This document shows positions 1 to 4,916 of a stretch of DNA of 6,561 nt, one piece after another; the stretch's first letter is position 1; every line of letters begins with the position of its first letter. This stretch comes from Candidatus Woesearchaeota archaeon (lineage in GTDB: Archaea; Nanobdellota; Nanobdellia; Woesearchaeales; UBA525). The position numbers were made by a program, and so were the translations under genes. Location: contig DUGD01000016.1 in assembly GCA_013331575.1 (NCBI GenBank), positions 1 through 6,561 on the forward strand, read 5' to 3'. The notes beneath the pieces are model-generated. The model saw only the letters and a program-made list of their open reading frames with translations, had not been told where the DNA came from and did not search any database.

Positions 1-1
1 T

Positions 2-136
2 ATATTCATCGATAGAGAAGAACACTGCGCATTCATAACATTATCTGAGGTGTCCGCGAGCAGAGAATGCCTAATGCACGACACGTTGTGGTTTGATGCG
101 ATTTCGGCGGGCTCGCGGACGAAATGTTGTGGATGA
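2..136 (+). CDS. Possible C-terminal fragment of a gene cut by the left edge
   Basis: Frame 2 is open from the window edge to a TGA at 134-136, giving 44 codons that end in ...RTKCCG. The composition is not obviously wrong for a protein, but 44 codons are too few to judge and I recognise no family. A minus-strand frame over the same bases is also open (from about 165 to the edge), so strand is uncertain. A 10-bp inverted repeat (52-61 with 111-120) lies inside it, which would be unusual for ordinary coding DNA. If real, the gene is convergent with the small gene at 262-441. Confidence 0.22.
   Translation: MFIDREEHCAFITLSEVSASRECLMHDTLWFDAISAGSRTKCCG
52..120. repeat. 10-bp GC-rich inverted repeat, 49-nt loop
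   Basis: GTCCGCGAGC at 52-61 is perfectly complementary to GCTCGCGGAC at 111-120, and position 51/121 could add a G-U pair. The loop is 49 nt. It could fold in RNA from either strand. No T-tract follows, so a simple terminator is not supported. Confidence 0.4.
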
Positions 137-186
137 AATACATGACTCTCAAGCGTGACGCTGAATCACCAATCGATACAAAGGGC

Positions 187-234
187 GCTGCGCCCGTGCG
201 CGCATGAACGCGATGATGCGGGGGCGGGCGCAGC
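187..234. repeat. Nested hairpin downstream of the small minus-strand gene
   Basis: GCTGCGCCCG at 187-196 pairs perfectly with CGGGCGCAGC at 225-234. Inside the loop, CGCAT (201-205) pairs with ATGCG (216-220). On the minus strand it lies 27 nt after the stop codon at 262 and is followed only by a short TTT, so it may be a 3'-end structure or weak terminator for that gene. A competing small hairpin, GGGCG/CGCCC around 183-195, uses the same bases. Confidence 0.45.
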
Positions 235-261
235 AAGCGGGGGACTACACAGGTTTTCGGT

Positions 262-441
262 TCAGCGGGGCGGTCCTGCTCCCGCCCACGGATGCAGGAG
301 GCGTTTTCTCTTGTGCGTGCGTTCTTTGCGCACGTCTTCCATGAGCGTGCCTCCGAAATACATGTCGCGGGCGAACGGATCGTCCCACATGGCATCAGGA
401 CTCCCCGTTCGTCGTTGTGATGCACTGATGGTCTCTCTCAT
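262..441 (-). CDS. Small uncharacterised basic protein, 59 aa
   Basis: An ATG at 441-439 opens 59 codons ending in TGA at 264-262. Five bases before the start is GGAGGTG (minus strand of 447-453), a near-perfect match to the archaeal anti-Shine-Dalgarno, and this is the main reason to believe the gene. The N-terminal third is polar (MRETISASQRR). The centre reads WDDPFARDMYFGG, followed by an acidic-basic stretch and a KRKR cluster, and the protein ends in proline and glycine. There is no membrane segment or cysteine. I recognise no family. A TATA-like TTAATAAG (minus strand of 493-500) would give a leader of about 30 nt, consistent with SD-led translation. It is divergent from the genes at 742 onward. 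Confidence 0.6.
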   Translation of the reverse strand: MRETISASQRRTGSPDAMWDDPFARDMYFGGTLMEDVRKERTHKRKRLLHPWAGAGPPR

Positions 442-446
442 GTTTA

Positions 447-453
447 CACCTCC
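447..453 (-). promoter_or_regulatory. Strong Shine-Dalgarno (GGAGGTG) for the 59-aa gene
   Basis: The minus strand reads GGAGGTG, then five bases, then ATG. It is the strongest ribosome-binding site in the window and contrasts with the apparently leaderless larger genes. It fixes the start at 441. Confidence 0.7.
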
Positions 454-492
454 GGAACCACTCGTTCCGATACCAGACCCATAGATGGTCGC

Positions 493-500
493 TTATTAAT
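493..500 (-). promoter_or_regulatory. Candidate TATA box for the 59-aa gene
   Basis: TTAATAAG on the minus strand is centred about 55 bp before the start codon. Initiation about 26 bp downstream would leave a leader of about 30 nt containing the Shine-Dalgarno. This is inferred from spacing only. Confidence 0.35.
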
Positions 501-536
501 CGATTATCAAGCAGTAATCCAGATTCATGATTCACA

Positions 537-548
537 AATCTTAAAAAC
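537..548 (+). promoter_or_regulatory. Candidate TATA box ahead of the structured segment
   Basis: AATCTTAAAAAC on the plus strand is centred near 544. A start about 26 bp downstream would fall near 570, just before the first paired base at 577. This is the only evidence on which strand the folded segment might be transcribed from. On the minus strand the same bases would read as a T-tract (GTTTTTAAG), which could equally be a terminator. Confidence 0.3.
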
Positions 549-576
549 GACAGAGCGGATTTCCGACGATAGATAA

Positions 577-686
577 GGTCGCCGCGGGACATCCGCCTCA
601 CTGCCGTTCCGGCATTGTCTCGCGCCGCGTAAGGTCGGGTCCCGTACCCGACACGCGGCGCTCGGAGCAGTCCCAAGGCGGCGACC
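577..686 (+). ncRNA. Candidate structured RNA, 110 nt, three-way junction with AAG-bulged closing stem
   Basis: The ends pair over 9 bp (577-585 with 678-686). A 3-nt AAG bulge follows on the 3' arm (675-677), then GGGAC/GTCCC (586-590 with 670-674) and TCCG/CGGA (592-595 with 663-666). The junction holds a short hairpin (TGCCG, loop TTC, CGGCA; 602-614) and a long one. The long hairpin has 9 bp (622-630 with 653-661), an AAG bulge (631-633) and 7 bp (634-640 with 646-652), closed by loop CCCGT. Nearly all of it is Watson-Crick paired. It matches no RNA class I know: there are no tRNA, 5S, SRP or RNase P signatures. It may be a free RNA, an upstream leader element for the 7TM gene, or a palindromic repeat. 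The strand is a guess from the upstream TATA box. Confidence 0.5.
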
Positions 687-690
687 AAAA

Positions 691-700
691 CATTAATACC
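691..700 (+). promoter_or_regulatory. Candidate TATA box for the 7TM/winged-helix genes
   Basis: CATTAATACC is centred 46 bp before the ATG at 742, which would put the transcript start near 722 with a leader of about 20 nt containing GAGG (732-735). The same decamer occurs on the minus strand ahead of the Trm5-family gene (4606-4615), supporting a promoter role. It begins five bases after the folded segment ends. Confidence 0.45.
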
Positions 701-741
701 GCCGCAATAACCCCGCAAGCACACTATTCCTGAGGCACACA

Positions 742-1401
742 ATGGTATCATCGCTTGGCCCATCATGGTTCCTTGAAGCGGACGTCATCTTCGATCTTAT
801 CTTCTTCCTCGTTACGGGCATAGTCTCATGGATGGGTTTTCGTGCATATCGGTTCTTCAAGGACGAAAGACATCGTCAGTTCGCGCTCGGATTCTTCTTC
901 ATCTGTTCGAGCTATCTCCTCCTCGCGCTCACGAACCTGCTCATCATGCTCGAGATACGACGCCTCACCGATCTGGTGTACACGTGGCGAGATATCATCG
1001 CGATAGCAAACCTCACCTACATAGGATCGCTCATGCATGCAGCGCTCTTTCTCATCGGACTTACCATGCTCCTGTTCCTCTACCTCCAGATAACGGAGAA
1101 GAAGGTCAAATTACTGGTGTTGATACTCGTCGGATTCGTTATCCTGCACAGCTACCGCACGCGTGCGACCATCTATGCCGTGACGACGATATTCCTCCTA
1201 TTCATACTAGTGCAGCTAGCCGAGAATTACCGCAGGAAGCGGAAACGGTCATCGCTACTCGTCATGCTCGGTTTCGGCGGTGTTTTCCTCGGAGAGTGCT
1301 TGCTACTCGCACTGTTCCTCGGACCGATATTCTACGTTGCGGCCGGAGTCACAACCCTCATAGGCTACCTGCTCATCCTCGCGAGCTTGGTGAGGCGATG
1401 A
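742..1401 (+). CDS. Seven-helix integral membrane protein of unknown function
   Basis: This 219-aa protein is almost entirely hydrophobic. I count seven probable membrane helices, at about residues 14-35, 45-70, 93-115, 121-138, 142-161, 169-190 and 194-216. Basic or charged linkers separate them (YRFFKDERHR, KEX-like ITEKKVK, ENYRRKRKRSS), and the tail ends in VRR. There is no signal peptide, large soluble domain or catalytic motif. GAGG at 732-735 lies six bases before the ATG. It overlaps or abuts the winged-helix gene in the same direction, so the two are probably co-transcribed and may form a membrane-to-DNA sensing pair. I do not recognise a named family; transport or receptor roles are both possible. 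Confidence 0.85.
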   Translation: MVSSLGPSWFLEADVIFDLIFFLVTGIVSWMGFRAYRFFKDERHRQFALGFFFICSSYLLLALTNLLIMLEIRRLTDLVYTWRDIIAIANLTYIGSLMHAALFLIGLTMLLFLYLQITEKKVKLLVLILVGFVILHSYRTRATIYAVTTIFLLFILVQLAENYRRKRKRSSLLVMLGFGGVFLGECLLLALFLGPIFYVAAGVTTLIGYLLILASLVRR

Positions 1402-1409
1402 GGGACCAT

Positions 1410-1682
1410 ATGAAGAAGCGCGAACGCGTCGAAGTTATCGCGGATATCCTGCAGGTCGTGCAGCGCGCCGGCGGCAAGATCAAACCCACGCATCTTCTCT
1501 ACAAGGCGAACCTCTCGCACGACGCGCTCAAGCGCTACGTCGATGAGCTGCAGAAGAGCGATCTGCTTGTTGAGACGGAGAAAGGAGGCAAAAGGACGTA
1601 CGCGCTCACCGATAAGGGACATGAGTATCTCGCCAAGTACCGTCAGTTCAAGGAGTTCTCCGACGCATTCGGCGTGTCGTAA
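1410..1682 (+). CDS. Winged-helix DNA-binding protein (HTH_45-like archaeal regulator)
   Basis: The 90-aa product begins MKKRERVEVIADIL. Counting from this start, a first helix is followed by GGKIKPTHLLYKANLSHDALKRYVDEL, a helix-turn-helix in which the LSHDALKRYVDEL part is the likely recognition helix. Then come SDLLVE and a basic wing (KGGKRTYALTDKG) and a final helix, EYLAKYRQFKEF. This layout is typical of the small archaeal transcription regulators of the HTH_45/COG3432 type, of similar length. I chose the ATG at 1410 because GAGGG lies five bases upstream and family members usually start at this point. An in-frame ATG at 1398 would add four residues and overlap the 7TM stop as ATGA. It probably acts on transcription together with, or in response to, its membrane partner; its targets are unknown. 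Confidence 0.85.
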   Translation: MKKRERVEVIADILQVVQRAGGKIKPTHLLYKANLSHDALKRYVDELQKSDLLVETEKGGKRTYALTDKGHEYLAKYRQFKEFSDAFGVS

Positions 1683-1710
1683 CATAAACTACTTCTAAGT
1701 GGTTAATTAG

Positions 1711-1725
1711 ATAAAATATTTAAAT
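1711..1725 (+). promoter_or_regulatory. TATA box of the GHKL/zincin gene
   Basis: ATAAAATATTTAAAT is the most AT-rich stretch of the spacer and is centred about 28 bp before the ATG at 1747. Transcription would start at or a few bases before the start codon. No Shine-Dalgarno precedes the ATG, which fits a leaderless message. Confidence 0.6.
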
Positions 1726-1746
1726 GCCTCGTCGGTCCGCTCAGGC

Positions 1747-3237
1747 ATGAGACATACTAATCTCTTCACGAGAGCGCTGGAGAGCATCGCGGCAGTCACC
1801 CGCCCCAGAGTGGACGCCGAACAGCAGTACTTGAAGATATTGGAGAGCTATGCAGTCACGTGGGATTTGGAGAAGGCCGCTCGCGATACATGGCAGAATT
1901 TCTTCGATGCGAACAACGGTACGCTCGATGACGTCAATGTCATCGTGCGGCCAGAACCGAGAGGAAGACATAGCATCATCATAAGGCACCCGGCAGAGTA
2001 CGATCATCGATACCTCCTGCATCTAGGCGGCACCAGCAAAACAGACAGCACACAGGCCGCTGGCGGATTTGGTGAAGGCGCGAAAATACTGGCACTCTCG
2101 CTCCTGCGCGACCATAAATTCTCGCAAGTGAGATTCGGATCGCGCAACTGGATACTCGATTTCGCTCTACGAGATCTGCCTCGCGGAGAGTACGTGAGTA
2201 GCAGCAGAGGACTCTATGCCGACATCGCGCCGGCGGAGTACACCCCGGGAAATTTCATCCATTTCATCGCGCCGAACGAGAAGAGCGCAGGGGTGTTCTT
2301 GGATGCGCAAGATCTCTTCTTCCGCAGCGATCATCCTGATTTCCAAAAACCGACCCTCGACATCAAAGGCGTGGGAGGATTCCGATTCCTGCCGTCGTCT
2401 GACGGAAAACCGCAATACGGGAATTTCTACTATGCTGGACAACGCCGTCATGTGGACGAACAGAAATGGAACACGGTGAAAGCGCTCAACGTATGGACTC
2501 GCGGCAACAATCTCTTGGCGAAGGATCGTGATCGGGGGATCATAACAAGTAGTGAATTGCTTAACGTCATTTCGCACATCATAAAAAACGCGACCAAGAG
2601 CCAACTAGTCAACGTTATCCTTGGCACAAAAGAAGCATGGACGACAGTAAAAATGGGAGAGACGCTATACTCGACGCTTAGTGAAGCAGCGAATCATCTT
2701 GGATACACCCACCACGTCAACATGACGTTCGCTGACGAGTATCTCGCCGACGAATATTTCTTTCCGGAGAACATCAAGACGTCACTCATCGCAGGCGGAT
2801 ACTCCATATGTCCGCCATTCTTTGAAAAACTCGGCATGCGAAGCGTCAGCGACGCGTACAAGCAGATGGGCAACCACTTCATAGTACAGCCGAGCGAGCA
2901 AGAACAAGCGAGACTTGCCGTCCTCTATAGCAGCGCGACATTGCTCGGCAAGAAACAAGTACCCGTACGACTCTTCGACATGAAAGATGAGAAGAGCATC
3001 ATCAAGGGACAGCACACGAACGAATTCGTCTGGATGTCCCGCGAAGTGATGGGTGAACCATACAACAAGGCGCTCGCGACGTACCTGCATGAGATAGACC
3101 ATGAGCACGGCGGCGATTACAGCGCAACATTCAGCTACGCACTTACCGATACCATTGGTGACGTGATCGAACGCACCCTCTGCGATCCAGGCCAGTTCGT
3201 GAGATTGCGGGATCAGTGGACAACAACTGTTAAATAG
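1747..3237 (+). CDS. GHKL-like ATPase region fused to a zincin-like HExxH domain
   Basis: In this 496-aa protein, residues 42-57 (EKAARDTWQNFFDANN) resemble the N-box of Hsp90/GyrB/MutL ATPases: N51 and D54-A55 are kept, and D47 stands where the catalytic Glu usually lies. Residues 106-113 (GGFGEGAK), preceded by LGGTSKTD, match the lid and G2 box. Between these, the expected DxGxG box is not visible (RHPAEYD appears there), so nucleotide binding may be altered. DRDR at 260-263 lies in a middle region. Near the C-terminus, residues 448-457 read HEIDHEHGGD, a metalloprotease-type HExxH with possible third ligands H454 or D457. I believe similar uncharacterised ATP-binding proteins with a late HExxH exist, but cannot name the family. 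No signal peptide or membrane helix is seen. It has its own promoter after the winged-helix gene. Confidence 0.72.
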   Translation: MRHTNLFTRALESIAAVTRPRVDAEQQYLKILESYAVTWDLEKAARDTWQNFFDANNGTLDDVNVIVRPEPRGRHSIIIRHPAEYDHRYLLHLGGTSKTDSTQAAGGFGEGAKILALSLLRDHKFSQVRFGSRNWILDFALRDLPRGEYVSSSRGLYADIAPAEYTPGNFIHFIAPNEKSAGVFLDAQDLFFRSDHPDFQKPTLDIKGVGGFRFLPSSDGKPQYGNFYYAGQRRHVDEQKWNTVKALNVWTRGNNLLAKDRDRGIITSSELLNVISHIIKNATKSQLVNVILGTKEAWTTVKMGETLYSTLSEAANHLGYTHHVNMTFADEYLADEYFFPENIKTSLIAGGYSICPPFFEKLGMRSVSDAYKQMGNHFIVQPSEQEQARLAVLYSSATLLGKKQVPVRLFDMKDEKSIIKGQHTNEFVWMSREVMGEPYNKALATYLHEIDHEHGGDYSATFSYALTDTIGDVIERTLCDPGQFVRLRDQWTTTVK

Positions 3238-3330
3238 CGATGCTCCTTTCGTCAACCGCGCGCGATGACGAAGTGAACACCCTGGTAGCCTCACGGCGAT
3301 GACCTTCGGATGTAACTGCCGAGCGCGCTT

Positions 3331-3360
3331 TCTGTTTTATTCTCAGGTGTTTAGTTTTTC
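3331..3360 (+). terminator. T-rich putative terminator after the GHKL/zincin gene
   Basis: About 100 bp past the stop are two T-runs (3335-3338 and 3355-3359) in a pyrimidine-rich stretch. Archaeal transcription commonly ends at such T-tracts without a hairpin. The downstream gene is convergent, so termination here is expected. Confidence 0.4.
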
Positions 3361-3409
3361 GCTGCAATTCATTATTCATCGTCAACTACTTCCGCTCGTC
3401 CGTTTCGTT

Positions 3410-3527
3410 CTACTTCGCTGCGGCGGACACATCGCGCTTCCAGCGCGACATAGAATCAGATGCTCGCCAGATTTCTCGGCCTCTAGCCTCGAAATGCTCG
3501 CATCTATTATGTGCGCCAAGGCAGCGA
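3410..3527. repeat. Copy A of an intergenic structured element (AAG-bulged stem)
   Basis: This lies in the convergent spacer, which has no credible gene from 3238 to 3556. TCGCTGC (3415-3421) pairs with GCAGCGA (3521-3527). AAG (3518-3520) bulges out and GGCG (3422-3425) pairs with CGCC (3514-3517); past one G-G mismatch, ACA pairs with TGT. Inside are two hairpins: TCGCGC/GCGCGA with loop TTCCA (3432-3448), and a longer imperfect one from AGATGC (3458-3463) to GCATCT (3500-3505). It shares three sequence blocks, in order, with the copy at 4668-4816. On the minus strand it begins 30 nt after the Trm5 stop codon, so it could be part of that gene's 3' untranslated region. Confidence 0.6.
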
Positions 3528-3556
3528 CAGAATTATTGTTTACTGGCGTGCGATGC

Positions 3557-4585
3557 TCATCCCAGCGTCGCGTCAACGCAGATACGCCACATGCGCGGCG
3601 ATGGCTGTCCTACGCGCACGACATCGTATTTCGCGAGTGAGTGCCCTGCGCGTTCTATGGCTTCGCGCACGACAACGATCGACTTATTGAATGCGTCCTC
3701 TTCGAGGAACGTGTAGAAATGTATCGTGGTCCCGGGTCTCGATATAGAGACGACATCGTCGAGGAATTCGTGCGCGGTGTGCGGGAGCGGCATGGTGATG
3801 CGGTCGAACTGTTCTCCCGACGCCACGAGCTTCGGGATGATCTCGTGCGCGTCCCCGCAGAGGAGGCGCACGTTCGTGCAGCGGTTCTTCGCGATGTTCT
3901 CGAGCGCGAGCTGGTGCGCCGCGGGGTTTATCTCGATGCCGACGAGTTCGGCGGCTTCCGTGTGCATGCTGAACGTGACGGGGTACGGCCCGACGCCGGA
4001 GAAGAGGCAGAGCACTCGCTCGCCCGGCTTCACTTGGAGCCATATGCGTTTGCGTTCTGTCGCCATGCGAACACTGTAGTATGCTGTCTCGACGTTCACT
4101 TTCAGCTTGGCGCCGTTCTCAATCACAATCGTCTCACGGGTGTCTTCGCCGCCGATGCACGCCATGCGTTGCGTGCGGTAGACGCCCTCATGGCCGCCCA
4201 CTTTCTTGAGCACTGTCTTGACGCTCTTGTTGATTCCCATGAGCCGCTCGGCGATGACACCCTCTTTGGGCACGAGGGGTTCGGGGATCTCTATGATCGC
4301 GATCGACCCGACGATATCGTACGCTGCGCGCAGTTCGTCTTGCTCGTCGATCGTGAGGTCGTTCTTGAGCGCGTCACGCAGGCACATCGTCGGTTCGCGC
4401 TCAGCCCCTTCCGCTTGGAGGAAATCGGCTTCGAACTCGAAGGGCGGCGTGAACTCCCGCGTCACAGGGAAGATGATGCTCTCTGCGCTGCGCACGAGAC
4501 GATACCGTTTATCGAGGAGATCGTGGTCCATCAAGTACTGTTTCGTCGCTTGCGCGTTCGTGATGGATACTTTGAGGCCTAGCAT
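3557..4585 (-). CDS. trm5: Trm5-family tRNA (guanine-37) methyltransferase
   Basis: The 342-aa product has the full archaeal Trm5 layout. Residues 1-40 form the D1 domain (MLGLKVSITNAQATKQYL ... IIFPV). YDIVGSIAIIEIPEPL (89-104) and KTVLKKVGG follow, then the SAM-binding fold: motif I at 191-203 (VLCLFSGVGPYPV), acidic E218 in GIEINP, GDA at 244-246, and MPLP at 265-268 before AHEFLDD. Trm5 enzymes transfer methyl from SAM to N1 of G37 next to the anticodon, preventing frameshifts; some archaeal paralogues act in wyosine synthesis. Two deviations are seen. Motif I has Cys193 where Asp is usual, and MPLP replaces the NLP/NPP type, suggesting a divergent subfamily rather than loss of function. 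A TATA box 26 bp upstream implies a leaderless message, although GGAG lies four bases before the ATG. Confidence 0.85.
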   Translation of the reverse strand: MLGLKVSITNAQATKQYLMDHDLLDKRYRLVRSAESIIFPVTREFTPPFEFEADFLQAEGAEREPTMCLRDALKNDLTIDEQDELRAAYDIVGSIAIIEIPEPLVPKEGVIAERLMGINKSVKTVLKKVGGHEGVYRTQRMACIGGEDTRETIVIENGAKLKVNVETAYYSVRMATERKRIWLQVKPGERVLCLFSGVGPYPVTFSMHTEAAELVGIEINPAAHQLALENIAKNRCTNVRLLCGDAHEIIPKLVASGEQFDRITMPLPHTAHEFLDDVVSISRPGTTIHFYTFLEEDAFNKSIVVVREAIERAGHSLAKYDVVRVGQPSPRMWRICVDATLG

Positions 4586-4605
4586 GCTGCTCCGGAAGGG
4601 GGTGA

Positions 4606-4615
4606 GGTATTAATG
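4606..4615 (-). promoter_or_regulatory. TATA box of the Trm5-family gene
   Basis: The minus strand reads CATTAATACC, centred about 26 bp before the ATG at 4585, the classic archaeal distance to a transcript start. The start would coincide with the start codon. Confidence 0.55.
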
Positions 4616-4626
4616 GGTTTCTACCG

Positions 4627-4688
4627 AGGTGCGCCCTGACGGAGCAATAATCGTCAGTACACCACAACTACTCCGCTGCGGCGCACCT
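4627..4688. repeat. 9-bp inverted repeat enclosing an inner hairpin
   Basis: AGGTGCGCC (4627-4635) is perfectly complementary to GGCGCACCT (4680-4688). Directly inside, CTGACG (4636-4641) pairs with CGTCAG (4652-4657). The 3' arm is also used by the closing stem of the neighbouring repeat copy (4680-4685 with 4801-4806), so the two folds exclude each other. Confidence 0.45.
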
Positions 4689-4816
4689 ACTCTCGAACTG
4701 TCTCGGAGCTCGCAAGATTTTTTCTCTTGAAAAAATACAAAGGAAAGCTTGCTTTCCTCGTACCAGGATTCGCGAATCCTCGGTACTCGCCCCTCGGAAT
4801 TGCGCCAAGGCAGCGA
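4668..4816. repeat. Copy B of the intergenic structured element, with three internal palindromes
   Basis: CGCTGC (4674-4679) pairs with GCAGCG (4810-4815). AAG (4807-4809) bulges out and GGCGCA (4680-4685) pairs with TGCGCC (4801-4806), giving 12 bp in all. It matches copy A at CTACTCCGCTGCGGCG (15 of 16), at the block 4708-4726 (one mismatch and a 3-nt insertion) and exactly over the last 16 bp. The interior is longer than in A and holds three inverted repeats with 8-bp arms: 4717-4736, 4741-4758 and 4765-4780. On the minus strand it lies about 100 nt downstream of the DUF1003 stop codon. Confidence 0.6.
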
Positions 4817-4892
4817 TCCAGGATACTGTGACGATGAATACGATGACGATACATGCGGTGACGACGGTACGCGCTAGAATGGCTACGACCAT
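4668..4892 (-). CDS. Doubtful 74-aa ORF with one membrane helix
   Basis: This ORF starts 24 nt after the DUF1003 stop on the same strand. Its first 32 residues (MVVAILARTVV...VSWIAALAQF) form a convincing single membrane helix. The remaining 42 residues are read straight through repeat copy B and its hairpins, and are not protein-like in any recognisable way. No Shine-Dalgarno precedes the ATG. Either a short membrane peptide has had its end replaced by the repeat, or the frame is open by chance. The plus-strand alternatives here are no better. Confidence 0.25.
   Translation of the reverse strand: MVVAILARTVVTACIVIVFIVTVSWIAALAQFRGASTEDSRILVRGKQAFLCIFSREKILRAPRQFESRCAAAE
4717..4758 (-). terminator. 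Hairpin plus T-tract downstream of the DUF1003 gene
   Basis: Read on the minus strand, the AGGAAAGC/GCTTTCCT stem (4741-4758) is followed by TTGTATTTTTTC, the shape of an intrinsic terminator or of an archaeal T-rich end. It would end the DUF1003 transcript about 170 nt after the stop codon. The T-run also belongs to an ATTTTTTC/GAAAAAAT hairpin. Confidence 0.45.
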
Positions 4893-4916
4893 ATCTACTG
4901 CCGCACTTGAGAAAGG

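Noticed and set aside
155..484. 109-codon plus-strand ORF
   Set aside because: Antisense to the 59-aa gene, which has the far better ribosome-binding site.
577..686. tRNA, 5S, SRP or RNase P RNA
   Set aside because: The stems are right for a stable RNA, but there is no T-loop, anticodon arm, GGAA tetraloop with SRP helix 8 bulges, or RNase P core sequence on either strand.
395..766. 123-codon minus-strand ORF over the divergent spacer
   Set aside because: It overlaps the 59-aa gene, the folded segment and the start of the 7TM gene, and has no ribosome-binding site or recognisable sequence.
828..1397. Plus-strand extension upstream of the winged-helix gene in the same frame
   Set aside because: The frame stays open by chance through the 7TM gene. 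The peptide is rich in His, Arg and Pro, and the recognised winged-helix domain begins only near 1410.
3238..3556. C/D box guide RNA
   Set aside because: CTGA and GATGA-like pieces occur, but not a proper C/D and C'/D' set at the required spacing.
3382..3576. 64-codon minus-strand ORF after the Trm5 gene
   Set aside because: Almost all of it is read through repeat copy A. Its AALA similarity to the ORF at 4668-4892 comes from the shared 16-bp repeat, not from protein homology.
3641..4582. 313-codon plus-strand ORF
   Set aside because: It lies exactly antisense to the Trm5-family gene, whose motifs are unmistakable; the plus-strand peptide has no recognisable fold.
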